Below, one piece after another: positions 47,247 through 59,306 of a stretch of DNA of 64,000 bases. Numbering within the stretch: the first letter of the stretch is position 1; the number at the start of each line of letters is the position of its first letter. Under the pieces are notes generated by a model, which searched no databases, was not told the DNA's origin, and worked only from the letters and a program-made list of their open reading frames with translations. The stretch is from Eucommia ulmoides (taxonomy: Eukaryota; Streptophyta; Magnoliopsida; Garryales; Eucommiaceae), in assembly GCA_016647705.1 (NCBI GenBank), contig CM028335.1, positions 3,157,501 through 3,221,500 of the forward strand, written 5' to 3'. Both the position numbers and the translations under genes were made by a program.

Positions 47247-50200
47247 TTAGGCAAAGTATATCTTTACAGAATCCGAGTTTAGGGGCTCGGGAAATACATC
47301 ACCATCCATTTCCTGGAGAATCAACGCTCCACCGCTCAAAGCCTTATGAACAACAAAAGGACCTTCCCAATTTGGCGCGAACTTACCCTTAGCTTCATCT
47401 TGGAAAGAGAAGATTTTCTTCAATACTAACTCACCGACCTTGAAGACTCTAGAGTATACCCGTTTATCATGAGCTCTGGTAATTCTCTGTTTGTAACACT
47501 GTCCGTGGCATATTGTTGTTAGTCGTTTTTCATCGATTAAACAAAGTTGGTCCAACCGTTGTTGTACCCATTCAGTTTCATCAAGCTCGGCCTCTATGAG
47601 CACTTGTAGAGATGGAATTTCCACCTCAATTGGTATCACCGTTTCTGTGCCATAGACCAAAGAATAGGGGGTTGCCCCTGTCGAGGTCCGAACTGAAGTC
47701 CGGTAAGCCATCAAAGCATATGGCAGCATATCATCCGACTCTTTATAATTATCAATCATCTTTCGGAGAATTTTCTTTATATTTTTGTTGGCGGCTTCCA
47801 CTGCTCCATTCATTTTTGGACGGTAAGGTACTGAGTTTTTGTGCTCGATCTTGAACTGCTGACATATTTTCTGTATTTCTGAACCCTTCAGGTTTTTAGC
47901 ATTGTCGGTTATCAATGTTTGTGGCAAACCGTATCTTGACACAATATTTTCTTTGATGAACCGAGCTACTGTCTTTTGAGTCACTCGGGCTAAGGAAACA
48001 GCTTCTACCCACTTAGAAAAATAATCAATTGCCACCAGGATAAAGCGATAACCACTCGGCGCCTTAGGAGTAACTTCCCCAATAACGTCCATACCCCACA
48101 TTGAGAAGGGCCATGGGGCCGCCAAGCAATGAAGGTGCGAAGGTGGGACATGGATTTGATCACCATGAATCTGACACTTATGGCATCTTCGGACAAACTA
48201 CACGCAGTCGCTTTCCATCGTTAGCCAAAAATGACCGGTCCTCAGGATCTTCTTGGCGAGCATGAAACCGCTCATGTAAGGTCCACATATGCCACCATGG
48301 ACCTCTTTCATCAACTGGATGGCCTCTTCGACTCTAACACATCTCGACAGGCCCATGTCAGGGGAGCGTTTGTACAGTGTCTCCCCGCTTAGGAAGAATT
48401 GGCCTGCTAACCTCCGGAGAGTTTTCCGATCAACACTTGATGCCCCTTCCGGATACTCCCGATCTTTCAGAAAGTTCTTTATGTCATGGTACCACGGGTC
48501 TTTGGCTGGTTCAGATTCAAGCTGGCAACAGTGGGCCGGTCGGCGCTGAACTCGGATTGCCACCGAAATGATATCATCATCCTCCGGAGTGATAGAGATC
48601 ATAGACGCCAAGGTAGCTAAGGCATCGACGAAGTCATTTTTTAGCCTCGATATGCTTTCGAATTCTATCATCGTAAATCGCTTGCACAACTCCAGGAGGT
48701 GTTTGTTATAGGCTATCAAGGTCGGATCTCTTGTGGCATACTTATCCGTCACCTGATTGATTATCAGCTCAGAATCTCCAAACACTAGTAATTCTTTGAT
48801 TTTCATGTCGACAGCCAGCTGGAGTCCCAGAATACAGGCTTCGTACTCAGCTCGATTATTTGTGCTCTGGAACTTTAACTTGGAAGCCACTGGATAATGC
48901 TGCTTGCCTGGAGAAACTAGGACGGCTCCGATTCCAGCCCCTCGAGAGTTCACTGCTCCATCAAAATACATTTTCCAAATTGTTTCCTCGTTTTCTTCAT
49001 CCACTGCATGAATCGACTCGTCAGGGAATAGCGTCTCAAGAGGCTGGTTATCCGTTTGAGCTGGACAACTAGCCAACTGATCTGCTATTGCCTGACCCTT
49101 CACTGACTTTTGGGTCTTGTAGATGATATCGAACTCCGTCAGCAGCATCTGCCATTTTGTAACTTTTCCTGATAGAATCGGCTTCTCGAAGATGTACTTT
49201 AAGGGATCCATCCTGGCTATCAAGTAGGTAGTCAGTGGGAGCATATAATGGCGCAGTCTTTGAGCAGACCAAGCTAATGCACAACAGGTCCTCTCCAGCA
49301 AGGTATAATTTTCCTCATACTTCGTGAAGCGCTTGCTGAGGTAGTAGATGGCTTGCTCCTTTTTTCTAGATTTATCGAGTTGCCCAAGAATAGCTCCCAT
49401 GAAGGAGTCGAGAACTGACAAATATAGTAATAACGGAACCTTCTCCCGAGGTGGCACTAGAACTGGAGGGTTCGTTAGATAGACTTTAATTTTCTCCAAG
49501 GCATTCTGGCAATCTGCATTCCATCGCCCGTCACTTTCTTTTCGAAGTAGCTTGAAGATTGGCTCACAAGTGGCAGTGAGTTGAAAAATGAATCGGGCTA
49601 TGAAATTTAATCGTCCCAGAAAACCTCGGATCTCTTTCTCATTTTTCGGTGGTGGCATCTCACGAATGGCCTTCGTCTTTGCAGGATCAATCTCGATTCC
49701 ATGGCGATTTACCATAAAACCAAGAAGTTTTTCGGAAGCCACTCCAAACGCGCATTTTGCTGGATTGAGCTTGAGTTGGTACTTTCGAAGTCTGTCGAAC
49801 ATCTTTTTCAAATGCCAGAGATGATCCTCGTTCTCCTGAGATTTAACGATCATGTCATCTACATATACCTCCATCTCCTTGTGCATTATATCATGAAAGA
49901 GGGTCGTTATTGCTCTTTGGTATGTTGCCCCGATATTTTTGAGATCGAAAGGCATCGCCCTATAGCAAAAGACTCCCCATGGTGTAGTGAAGGCTGTCTT
50001 TTCTCGATCTTTCTCATCCATCAGAATCTGATTATAGCCAGAGAATCCATCGGCGAAAGAATAGAGCTTTCGCCCCGCAGTATTGTCAATGATGATGTGA
50101 ATGTTTGGCAGTGGAAAATCATCTTTTGGACTTGCCCGGTTGAGATCACGATAATCCACGTAGACTCTGATTTTTCCCGAGGACTTTGGCACGAGAACGA

Positions 50201-50714
50201 CATTTGAGAGCCATTCACTATAGTTACAGACTTCAATAATTCAGGTATTGAATTGCTTCACGATTTCTTCCTTGACCTCGAGGCTGACAGCGGGCCTCAA
50301 CTTTCTCAACTTTTGTTTGACTGGTACACTCCCCGGCTTTAGCGGCAGCTTATGGGCCACGATACTCTTGTCCAGTCCTACCATGTCATCGTAGGACCAG
50401 GCAAAGATATCTTGGTAGGAAATTAAGAGCGTTGTCAACTCTTTCTTTTCCAGAGTCATGAGGGTTGATCCAATCTTTACTTCCTTCAACTCTTCCGAAG
50501 TCCCCAAGTTTATCAACTCGGTCTCATCGTTACTGGGAATCGGTTTGTTCTCGAACTCCGTAAAAGCTTTTCGGATCTCACCATCATCTAGCTGGCAAGA
50601 GTCATCTTCTGTTTCCACTCCCATCAGCTTATGGTCTGGTTCTGCATTGAAATCATACTTATCGCACTCTAGCTCAGTTATATCGCATGCATCATACACT
50701 GGTAATTTAGGCAT
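47247..50714 (-). pseudogene. pol: pol of inner element: RT, RNase H, second RNase H, integrase
   Basis: One frame runs from MPKLPVYDACD to a TAA at 47247-47249, broken by stops at 50241-50243 (TGA) and 48198-48200 (TAG). The RT domain has VYVDYRDLNRASPKDDFPLP and the catalytic YVDDM (about 49850). The Ty3-type RNase H region includes PREKVPLLLYLS and YYLSKRFTKYEENY. A second, archaeal-type RNase H has YFDGAVNSRGAGIGAVL, NNRAEYEACILGL, GDSELIINQV and DALATLAS. The integrase has a zinc-binding VHGGICGPYMSG...CHKCQ stretch and the DDE core: WGMDVIGEV, ITDNAKN and NGAVEAANKNIKK. It would copy element RNA to DNA and insert it; with its stops it cannot make a full product. There is no chromodomain. 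Confidence 0.93.
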
Positions 50715-50715
50715 C

Positions 50716-50877
50716 CTGAAAGTATAAAATTTAAACATTTAAACCATATGTTGGATAAAACAGAATTGCATTCATTAAATATAAAAAACCATTACAAAGC
50801 AAAATCTTTTTCCATCCAGAAGGTTAGGTGGATGGCGGGATGACCAACAGAAAATCTCCCTAAGTTTACTGAAACGC
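50716..50877 (-). other. Linker or intron-like segment between protease and RT frames
   Basis: The protease frame ends at 50878-50880 and the pol frame opens at 50714 in another phase. Just before the pol start the minus strand has a pyrimidine/AT-rich run ending ATTTTATACTTTCAG, a good 3' splice site with AG at 50717-50716. One GT at 50947-50946 would keep the frame but is a weak donor. Ogre elements are known to splice an intron at this place. Confidence 0.4.
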
Positions 50878-53800
50878 CTAGCGAATTGGGAGAGAACAAG
50901 AATCCCAATTCTGCAGCTTTTCTTTTCCCTTGGTTCTAATACCAGACCCATGACTTGGCCCTGCCTCATCTCTCATGATTACATTCACAGCTTCCTTGAT
51001 CATTACTCTCTCAAGGTGCAACTCGAATCCTGCGGTCTCCTTCTCTTTGTTGATGGTTTCTGCTGGATAGGGGAAAGTGACCCGGATATGCAGAATTTTC
51101 ATTGGCTGGTTGTCTGGGGATCCATCCCTCTTCTTCCGAAAGAACTTCGCCCTGTCTGCTTTTGTCGGCTCGTATCCCAATCCGAATCTCCCCCTCTTCT
51201 CCTTGACTTCTATCGGTTCTGTAATTCCGTCTAGATTCTTGCCCAAACCTTTTTCGGGAATGCAACCCCAAGACTTCATTTCTTTAGCAACGAAGGCCAC
51301 AATATTAGACAGTGATGGTGTCATCTCGTGTCCTCCTTCCTTCACAAAGGTAGCATTCGCGACGTCGAACACGTGATAGGAGGCTTCAATCTTCTCCTTC
51401 TTTTTTCCGTCGTCTATTAACGGGACATGCCGACTTATCGCTTGATGGAAAGGTATGATATCTGAATCAGCCCTGATCACGTACAGTGTGTCATCAATGA
51501 TAAACTTGATCTTCTGATGTAGAGACGAAGGCACTGCCCCAGCGTTATAGATCCACGGCCTCCCCAACAACAGGTTGTATGAAGTAGGTATGTCGAGCAC
51601 TTGGAACTTCGCATTGAACTGTATTGGACCAATTTCAATTGGCAGGTCAATCTCTCCAACGCTATCTCTCCTAGCCCCATCGAATGCTCGGATAACCGTC
51701 TTAGACGATCGAACCTGTGATAGATCTATCCCCATTTCTTCCAAGGTCGACAAAGGACAGATATTTAGTGCCGATCCATTTTCAATCAGCACCCGAGCTA
51801 TGAACATTCTATGGCTTTCGACCGTGATATTCAAAGGCTTGTTGTGACCTCTTCCATCATCGTCCATCTCGTCATCTGTGAAAGTGATGGTGTTAGATCC
51901 TAGGACCTGCTCGACCAGAGTGACAAACTTCTCCGGAGAGATCGTGCTAAGCAAGTGGGCTTCATTTAGGACTTTCAGCAGTGCCTGTCTGTGTACTTCT
52001 GAGGATAGGAGTAGTGAGAGCATCGAGATTTACGCCAGTACTTTGCTGAGTTGCTCCACTATCTTGTATTCTGAATTCTTCATTACCTTTAGGAAGTCGT
52101 GAGCCTTCGGTTCTGACACCGACTTTTTCAGAGCCCCTCTTGGTTCCCTCACAGGAATCCGAATCAAATCCTGTGGGGTATACACCCTTCCAGACCGAGT
52201 GATTCCACTAGTTTCTCCTACTGAGATTGGCAATTCTTCTCCTTCTCCTATTTTAGCGACGATCTCATAATTCCATGGAACCTTATTGAGATTTTCCACC
52301 ATCTTTTGGATTGGGAAAGACAAAACTAGAGATTTCTCCAGTTTTCGGGCTACCCTTTCTAGATGTAATTCGAACCCTCCGTAGAGAATCTCTGGGTGTA
52401 AACAAACACCACCGATATCGATCACATCAACTTCTTCCTCGACCTTCTCTGTGAAAATTAGATTGACGCTACTTCCTGAGGAGGCGTGTTCAGGCAACGG
52501 ATTTTGCTGACAATTTGGCGTACCGGCCTCAAGTTTTTTAGGAAACGTGATGGCTCTTGTCCGTATAAACTCCCGGATTTTGTCTTTCAGCTGAAAGCAT
52601 TGCTCAGTCTCATGTCCTATGGTTCCCGAGTGGTATTCACAGAAAGTATTTGAAGAAGCTACTTTACTCCCAGGTTTAACTTCGTAGAATGGAAGGGGTG
52701 TCAGCATCCCTTGCTTCAAACAATTTTGGTACAATTCGGTGATCGAGACCGGAAGGTCTTGTAGCTCTTTGTTATTGTTCTGGAAATTTCCCCCTGCAGC
52801 ATGAGGTAGAAGGCCTTGGTGGTATTGGGTTCCTGACCTTGGAGTGTGGTTAGGAATTTGAGGTGGGGTGTTCGGGTGCGGTTGATAGGTATGGTAAGAG
52901 GGTGCTGGGTAGGCTTGAGGATAATATTGGGGAATATGATTTTGATAAGGGGAAGGTACATTTTGGTAATAGCGGGGGCGGCTTTGGGAATAGGGTTGGT
53001 TTTGAGGATAATTTTGATTTTGGCAATTTTGAGGAGGGTAGTTGTGATATTGGTTGTTCTGGTTCGGGTAGTTTTGGGGACAGAAAGCGTGGGGGTAGTT
53101 CTGGTAATAGGTTTGCCGAGGGAAAACGACAACAACTACTTCATTTTCTTTCATCTTTGGCGGGGCTGACCTTTTCATCAGATTGGATTGGGCCCCTTCA
53201 ATTTTTTCGCTCCTTATTCCTTCTTCCGTCACCTCGGCCTGTTTGATCGCATCGCCGAAAGAAACCACTGCTATGCTCGAGAGATCTTGATAGAACGGCG
53301 GTGACTGAATTGACTTGAATATCTCTAACTGAGCCTCCTCGCTCAGCTTAGGGACAACTTTGGCAGCCTCCTCCCTCCAACGGGCAGTATACCTCCGGAA
53401 GCTTTCATCTTTATTTTTCAGTATCTGGTAGAGGGTATTGCGGTCCGATGCGGCATCCCTATTGTACACATATTGCTCACAGAAGGCCTCTACCAGATCT
53501 TCAAATATTTTAATCTGTGATAGCTCCAGGGTCATGTACTAGTTGAGAGCCAGTCCTTTCAACGATCTCCGAAACATCTTTAGGCAAAGGTCTTCGTTCC
53601 GAGTATGAATTCCTAACTCCTCTATGTAAACGCTGACATGCCATTCTGGAGGGCCAGTACCATCATATTTTGTGAACTCTGGAACTACGAAATTTTCCGG
53701 GTACACAACCCCGGGTGGTGCTGACAACTCCTTGTATGTCGCTTTCCTGGATGGCTTCTCCTTTTGCCATTCTTCCATAGTTTTTTCCAATTTCTCTATT

Positions 53801-54273
53801 TTCAGAAGCCAAGCCGGTGGAGGGCCATTCTCTTCTTTGTTTTCAGTTTCAATGGGCGGGGTCGGTTGGCTATCATTTGAATTGTTTGGTGGAGCAACGA
53901 CCCTCTCCGGGTGAATGAAGATCTGCGGTGCGGTGGGGGCCAAGCCCTCTGGCGAGGCCTGATAGACATTCCCCTGGATGGGATATGCCGGAGCTCCATA
54001 GGCGAAAGGATAAGGGCCCATCTGAGGTCCATAGTAGACCGGTACTGCAAAGTTCGGGCCGATGTGGTTCGGATCCGGCCCTGAGTTCTCCATCCCAATA
54101 CTTGTAGGGTATCCATTTGGGGATTCAGTCACAAGAGTCCCGTTGGACGGAGGAATAGGCACCTCCTGAGTTCGGCTAAGTTCGTTGATCCTTTCCATCA
54201 ACCTGTCAATAGTTTCCTGCATCTTAGCCATCTGGGTCGTTCGGAGAGATTCGGGATTGCTTTCTGATGTCAT
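50878..54273 (-). pseudogene. gag: gag-protease of inner element with G-patch domain
   Basis: A single frame from MTSESNPESLRTTQMAKM to a stop at 50878-50880, interrupted by TAG at 53539-53541 and TAA at 52030-52032. The gag capsid region spans the first stop (CLKMFRRSLKGLAL, then IFEDLVEAFCEQYVYNRDAA). A Gln/Tyr/Pro/Asn-rich stretch follows (about 52850-53110). A zinc-knuckle-like CEYHSGTIGHETEQC lies near 52610-52655. The aspartic protease core is VLIENGSALNICP (51760-51795), with Glu where the catalytic Asp is expected. After it comes a G-patch motif, WGCIPEKGLGKNLDG (about 51220-51275). G-patch domains bind RNA or nucleoprotein. The coat proteins and processing enzyme are inactive because of the stops and the active-site change. 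Confidence 0.9.
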
Positions 54274-54910
54274 CCTGGAATGAGTCTGTGCTCGACTGCA
54301 TGTAAAGATCGGACTTCGAAAGGGAGGAACTGGATTTGCTTTTCTAGGACCAATTTTCTTTGTCTTGCCCTTTTCTACAAAAAAAAATAAAAAAAAATCC
54401 TTTTATTAGTTCACGTGGGTCTTAAGTGGTCTTAAAGCCCATTCTAGTTCGAAGATTTCAATTTCGATAACGACCAATTAAAACAAATGATGGTTCATGA
54501 AAAATCCTTTTTTTTTTTTGTCGTTCCCTACCGATATTGAAAACTTTGAACTTGTTTGGTGTGCTTTTTTACTTTTTTTTTTTTTTTTTAGGACTTCCCA
54601 AAATGTCATCAATCCATCAAGTACCAAAACCCCTTTCTCGTCTTGTATCATAGAATCTTGAGGGGATAATATGGATACAAAACAACTTTACTTTTGTCAG
54701 AAGATTTACAACGATATAAGAGCCTGAGAGGAAAGAATGAAAAGAAGAAGAAAATATATAAAAAAAAAATAATAATGAAAAAATAAATAAATAAAAAATC
54801 ACAACTTATTTACCGAATTGAGGGAAAAGAAAATAAAATAAAATTTAACATTCGGACTTTAAATTAGTTGGACTTATTCAGACATATTAGGCTCGACCTT
54901 CTAAAGTAGT
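54274..54910 (-). other. 5' leader of inner retrotransposon
   Basis: The untranslated stretch between primer-binding site and gag start; T-rich on the plus strand, no extra ORF. Confidence 0.6.
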
Positions 54911-54929
54911 CCCCAGCGGAGTCGCCAGC
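54911..54929 (-). other. Primer-binding site of inner retrotransposon
   Basis: Minus strand GCTGGCGACTCCGCTGGGG directly follows the 5' LTR. TGGCGACTCCGCTGGGGA is a very common primer-binding site of plant Ty3/gypsy elements. Confidence 0.8.
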
Positions 54930-55319
54930 TGAACGCGCCCCAATTTTCCAAAGAAAATAAAAAAAAATAGATATAAGCTTCGCACTGGTAAAATGAGAAG
55001 GGTTTTTAAAAACGTCGATTTTCTTATTAAAATACTTAAGCCCGTTTTAGAAAAAGGAGTCGCCACCTAGCATTGAGTTTAAATGATGTGCTAGGTCACC
55101 AGATTTTTCTTTTTGAAAACAAAATTAAAAAATGGCTTAAGTAAAATTTTGACTCCAAAAATAACATGGTCCGACCAAAGATTCATTTAAAGAGTTCGGG
55201 GGTCAGTTACGCTCGGGGAAGGTGTTAAGCACCCCAAGACGCCCGTCAAAAGACGGTACCTTATCCAATTAAGTCCAATTAAAATTTAAATCCGAATATT
55301 TTTATTTTTATTTTGAAAT

Positions 55320-56335
55320 CCTCCTCCTATACACACACATCGAGAGAAGTAATCTCCCTTCTAAACCTAAACCGTTCCAATGGAAGGTTGAGAATTTTCC
55401 ACCTCATCTTGTCAGTAAATTATATTCAACATGAATTAAAGAAAACGCACGCACACACACACACACACTCACACGCATCGAGGGGAGCAATTCCCTTCTA
55501 AACTTAAACCGTTCCAATGGAAGGTTGGGAATTTTCTACCTTATCTTGTTAGCACATTATATTAATACGAGTTAGAGAAAACACACACACACGTACGCAT
55601 CGAGGGGAGTAATTCTCTTCTAAACTTAAACCGTTCCAATGGAAGGTTGAAAATTTTTCACCTTATCTTGTCAGCACATTATATTTAATACGAATTAAAG
55701 AAACACACGCACACACACGTACGCACACATCGAGGGGAGTAATTCCCTTTTAAACTTAAACCGTTCCAATGGAAGGTTAGGAATTTTCCACCTTATCTTG
55801 TGAGTACATTATATTTAATACGAGTTAAAGAAACACACGCACGCACACATCGAGGGGAGTAATTCTCTTTTAAACTTAAACCGTTCCAATGGAAGGTTGA
55901 GAATTTTCTACCTTATCTTATCAGCACATTATATTTAATATGAGTTAAAGAAACACAAGCACACACACGTACGCATGCACACACACACACACGCACACTC
56001 CTCAAGGGGAGTAATTTCATTCTAAACTTAAACCGTTCCAATGGAAGGTCAGAAGTTTTTCACCTCATATTGTTAGCACATTATATTTAATACAAATTAA
56101 ATAAAACACACGCGCCCACACACTCACACGCATCGAGGGGAGTAATTCCCTTCTAAACTTAAACCGTTCCAATGGAAGGTTGGGAATTTTTCACCTCATC
56201 TTGTTAGCACATTATATTTAATACGAGTTAAAGAAACACACGCACGCACGCACACACACCTTGAGGGGAGTAATTTCTTTCTGAACCTAAACCGTTCCAA
56301 TGGAAGGCAGAGATATTTCCACCTCGTTTTATTTA
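55320..56335. repeat. Eight-unit ~120-bp tandem array in 5' LTR
   Basis: Same units as in the sister LTR, beginning near 55337, 55476, 55597, 55726, 55845, 55990, 56130 and 56259. The CA/CG microsatellite part varies in length between the two LTRs. Confidence 0.85.
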
Positions 56336-56683
56336 CAAAAAGAAAATATTAGAAATAAATAAATAAAAAATAAAAAATAAAAATAAATCTAATTTACAAA
56401 AAAAAAATCAAAATTTAGTATAATGACAACTTATTTTAAAAATAAGAGTAATATTTACAACAGATGAAAATTTACAACCTTCTAGGATATTTTTTTGCTT
56501 CTTCTTCCAAATTACAATAAAATAAAAATAATATTATTTTCTTCAAAATTTCTCTCCAGATTTCACCTCTCCCTCCCCCCAAAAAAAATCCTCCCCTGGT
56601 GTTGTGAGCCTTCATTCTATTTATAGGAATGAAGGTGCGAAACTCGTCCAACAAAAACCAAACGAAAAGGTAAGAAAAATGGG

Positions 56684-56824
56684 GTTGGTGCACCAAAATT
56701 TGGTGCACCCACTCCCTTTTGGGTGCACCGAACTTCGGTGCACCCAAAAGGTGTGGGCAGAGAGCATGCTCTCTGCCCACGCTGGCCGCATATGCGACCA
56801 GTTTTTTTTGGTCGCACGTGCGAC
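56684..56824. promoter_or_regulatory. Palindrome cluster upstream of the LTR TATA box
   Basis: Perfect or near-perfect palindromes follow one another: GGTGCACC...GGTGCACC around AAATTT, then GGGTGCACCGAA/TTCGGTGCACCC, a perfect 28-bp palindrome at 56753-56780 (GTGGGCAGAGAGCA and its complement), CGCATATGCG and GTCGCACGTGCGAC. They lie about 60-200 bp upstream of the minus-strand TATA box, in the U3 promoter. Confidence 0.7.
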
Positions 56825-57128
56825 CTCAATGCAACCCCCCCACCCCCGTTCAGTCCAGGCCTCTCTCGTTCTCGTCTGTTTCTTGTCCATTTTATTCCGA
56901 ATTAACGCGTTTTTATTCCACTTCGAAAAATCTACAAAACCAAAAAAAAAAAAAATCAATTACTAATATTTAATTTACTTAAGAGATTAACAAAACTTAA
57001 TTTAGCGGTATTAAACCGCACAAATGCGGTACAATCAAAACAAAATAAATAGGGAAATAAAATAAAGGTAACTATAAAATAAAGTATAATTTTTTGCGAA
57101 GCGGTCAAAATGCCATGTCTACAATATC

Positions 57129-57548
57129 TCCATACTTTAGGGCCCGAGGAGTGACCCCAAGATCACGATGCTCGTATGGAATCTTCGAATGGGCTTGTGC
57201 CGGAGGGCCGCCCTCCACCTTGCCATACTAGGGCTACCGGACTGGAGAGCCCCCCCCCCCGGCGGCCACGTCAAGCGCCCATTCTCCATGAAGACATGGT
57301 TCCAAGGACTGACCAGGGCTACCATTGGGCTCAGCTTCCTAGCCACGTAGTAAGATCTGACCTGAGGGCCCGTCGTGGGTGGGGCGAAGAGCCTACCCGC
57401 CACACTCGCGCCACCACGACGTCCGAGCCGTGGCCAACTATGAGCATGTAACTCAAAGGCAGAGACGAGCAGTCCTCTATCCTACCAGATATGGAGACGA
57501 GTGCCCTCCATCCTGTCTCCAACAACGACATTCCGACAGCCTGAATCA
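57129..57548 (+). other. Outer element internal DNA, no domain recognised
   Basis: GC-rich internal DNA of the outer element, with a C10 run near 57251. Long open frames occur on both strands because of composition; none shows a known domain. Confidence 0.5.
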
Positions 57549-58010
57549 CGGATGATTCTCCAGATCCTCGTCTTGACGCTAACGTCGCGAGTAGTTCTCC
57601 CCGGTTGTATTCCGACCCCCTAAGCCGTATCTTGGCTCTCAACGTCGCGAGTGATTCTCCACGGTTACATTCCGACCCCCTGAGCTGTATCTCAGCCCTC
57701 GACGTCGCGAGTGATTCTCCACGGTTACATTTCGACCCCCTTAGTAGCATCCCGGTTCTCAGCGTCGCGAGTGATTCTCCACGGCTGCATTCCGATTCCC
57801 TGACCCGTATCTTGGCTCTTGGCATCGCGAGTGATTCTCCAAATTTGCATTCCGACCCCCTGAGTCGTATCTTGGCTCTCGGCGTCGTGAGTGATTCTCC
57901 ACGGCTAGATTCCAACCCCCTGAGCTGTTTCCTGGCTCTCAGCGTCATGAATAATTCTCCACGGTTATAGTCTAACCCCTTGAGTCACAAATAATTCTCC
58001 ACCGAACATC
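57549..58010. repeat. 60-bp tandem array
   Basis: Units of exactly 60 bp begin GTGATTCTCCACGG at 57650, 57710, 57770, 57830 and 57890, with diverged units at 57590 and 57950 and partial ones outside. Because 60 is divisible by 3, both strands show long open frames with a 20-residue period. Confidence 0.9.
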
Positions 58011-59284
58011 CCTATTCTTGGCGTCGCGAGTAACTCTCCGCAAGTCTCATCCCGGCGCTCAACGTCGAGGGTGACAACCATACCCTCTCCGAAATTCAAT
58101 AGTCCATACCCGAGGATAGACCAAGGTCATCCACTAAGGGCGGGGCATTGATCGGGTTTGAGGGCCTGCAGCTAAGTACTTCTCCCTACCAGTCGACAAT
58201 GAGTCCAACGTTCTAAAAGGGAAGGTGCTCCTGCATAGACTAAATGGAGATAACCTAAAAGGGTTCTTGAATGAGCCTGACTACGGAGAACTCCCCGATG
58301 ACCGGCCGCGGGGGTCTAACCACCGCGTTATGCCCATGCGGACTGAGAGGACCGTGCACCCTGGGAAATACTCCTCCTAAGTCCACGATACGATTTCCTT
58401 GCAATCAGCTCGTGTCCCGGACTGGGGGCTAGTGGTCCATGGCCCTAGACAGAGACGAGAAATTTGTTTGGCAGAGACGGTAATAAAATTTAAAAAAAAA
58501 ATCAAAATTTTACAACTCTAAAAATGAGGGCAAAGTGGAAAGCGACTTGGCGAAAACGTCAAGAAAAAGGAGTAGACTCTGAAGTACCCTGACTATGCCG
58601 CTCAGAAGTTTATACCCTAGAGCGTAGAAAAACAGGAATATGTGAAAAAGAGTCTGCAAAATCCTAAGCGCCGAAGAAGTGACGGTCCAGAGCTTAGTCC
58701 TCCCAACCCTCATCTTGATAGGCTCCTTGTGAGAAAAAGTGGCATCAATCTTGCCCTCCTCATGGGCTCCCTCGTCAGCATTGTCTTCCCCGGCATATCT
58801 CTGTTTTGCGCCCTTGTGCGTGGCACCGTTTTCCGTCTTTAAAAATTTCATCCGCACTAGGCCAACAGAGAAATTGGAGTGTAGGCAGTAGATAGCAGTC
58901 ATGGTAGTCCTCCCCAAGGGCATCGTCCAGGGGTTCCCCTTAAGTGCCCTGTAACCGGCACTGCCCTGCCGCGCTACTCTCAGCCAGCAGGGTCCAAGTG
59001 GTGACCGGCACCACCCTATCATGTTATTGCTAGCCGGCGTGGTCCAGGTGACGACCGACACCGCCCTACTCCTAGCCAGCAGGGTCCAAACGGCAACCGA
59101 CACCGCCCTGCCGCGCTATTCTTGGCCGCCAGGGCACATATGGGGACCAATCTCAATTTATTCTCTCAAAAACTCCGAGAGATGCAAAGTGAATGGAGCT
59201 TAAACTCCAAATGGTGTAAGGTAAAATGTGGACCAAAAGTCCAAGAATTCTAAAAAATTCTAAGTATTTGATAGGTGTTGGCCT
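58011..59284 (+). other. Outer element internal DNA with short tandem repeats
   Basis: No domain was recognised. Repeats of about 45-60 bp with ACCG(A/G)CACC(G/A)CCCT and AGCCAGCAGGGTCCAA lie at 58945-59130. A change to A-rich DNA at 58480-58515 may mark an old junction. Confidence 0.45.
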
Positions 59285-59306
59285 CCCCCCCCCCCCCCCC
59301 CCCCCC
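59285..59306. repeat. C22 homopolymer
   Basis: Twenty-two C in a row; its length is likely uncertain in any assembly. Confidence 0.9.

Larger units (their letters stand above)
43635..57123 (-). mobile_element. Tat-lineage Ty3/gypsy retrotransposon (inner, nested, defective)
   Basis: LTRs at 43635-45775 (3' LTR on the minus strand, 2141 bp) and 54930-57123 (5' LTR, 2194 bp) start TGAACGCG and end GTCTACA on the plus strand. The target duplication ATATC is exact (43630-43634 and 57124-57128). The order gag, protease, reverse transcriptase, RNase H, second RNase H, integrase on the minus strand is Ty3/gypsy. The second, archaeal-type RNase H marks the Tat lineage (Ogre/Retand). There is no long extra ORF before gag, which argues against Ogre in the strict sense. 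Several stops make it non-autonomous now. Confidence 0.96.
54930..57123 (-). repeat. 5' LTR of inner retrotransposon
   Basis: 2194 bp and clearly the partner of 43635-45775. TATA box CCTATAAATAGAATG (minus strand) lies near 56616-56630. Upstream of it on the minus strand is a palindrome cluster (56684-56824). Also carries the eight-unit tandem array at 55320-56335. Confidence 0.95.

Noticed and set aside
49701..50207. 168-codon frame on the plus strand
   Set aside because: Antisense shadow of the reverse transcriptase on the minus strand.
56604..56966. 120-codon plus-strand frame in the LTR
   Set aside because: Runs antisense through the LTR promoter and palindromes; only partly shared with the sister LTR and no domain.
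57331..57948. 205-codon open frame on the minus strand with RGSECNRGESLATLRAKIRL-type repeats
   Set aside because: It lies in the 60-bp tandem array, where the period keeps several frames open on both strands; no domain and position in a retrotransposon internal region.
58510..59103. 197-codon open frame on the minus strand
   Set aside because: GC-rich non-coding part of the outer retrotransposon with short tandem repeats; no recognisable domain and the open frame fits base composition.
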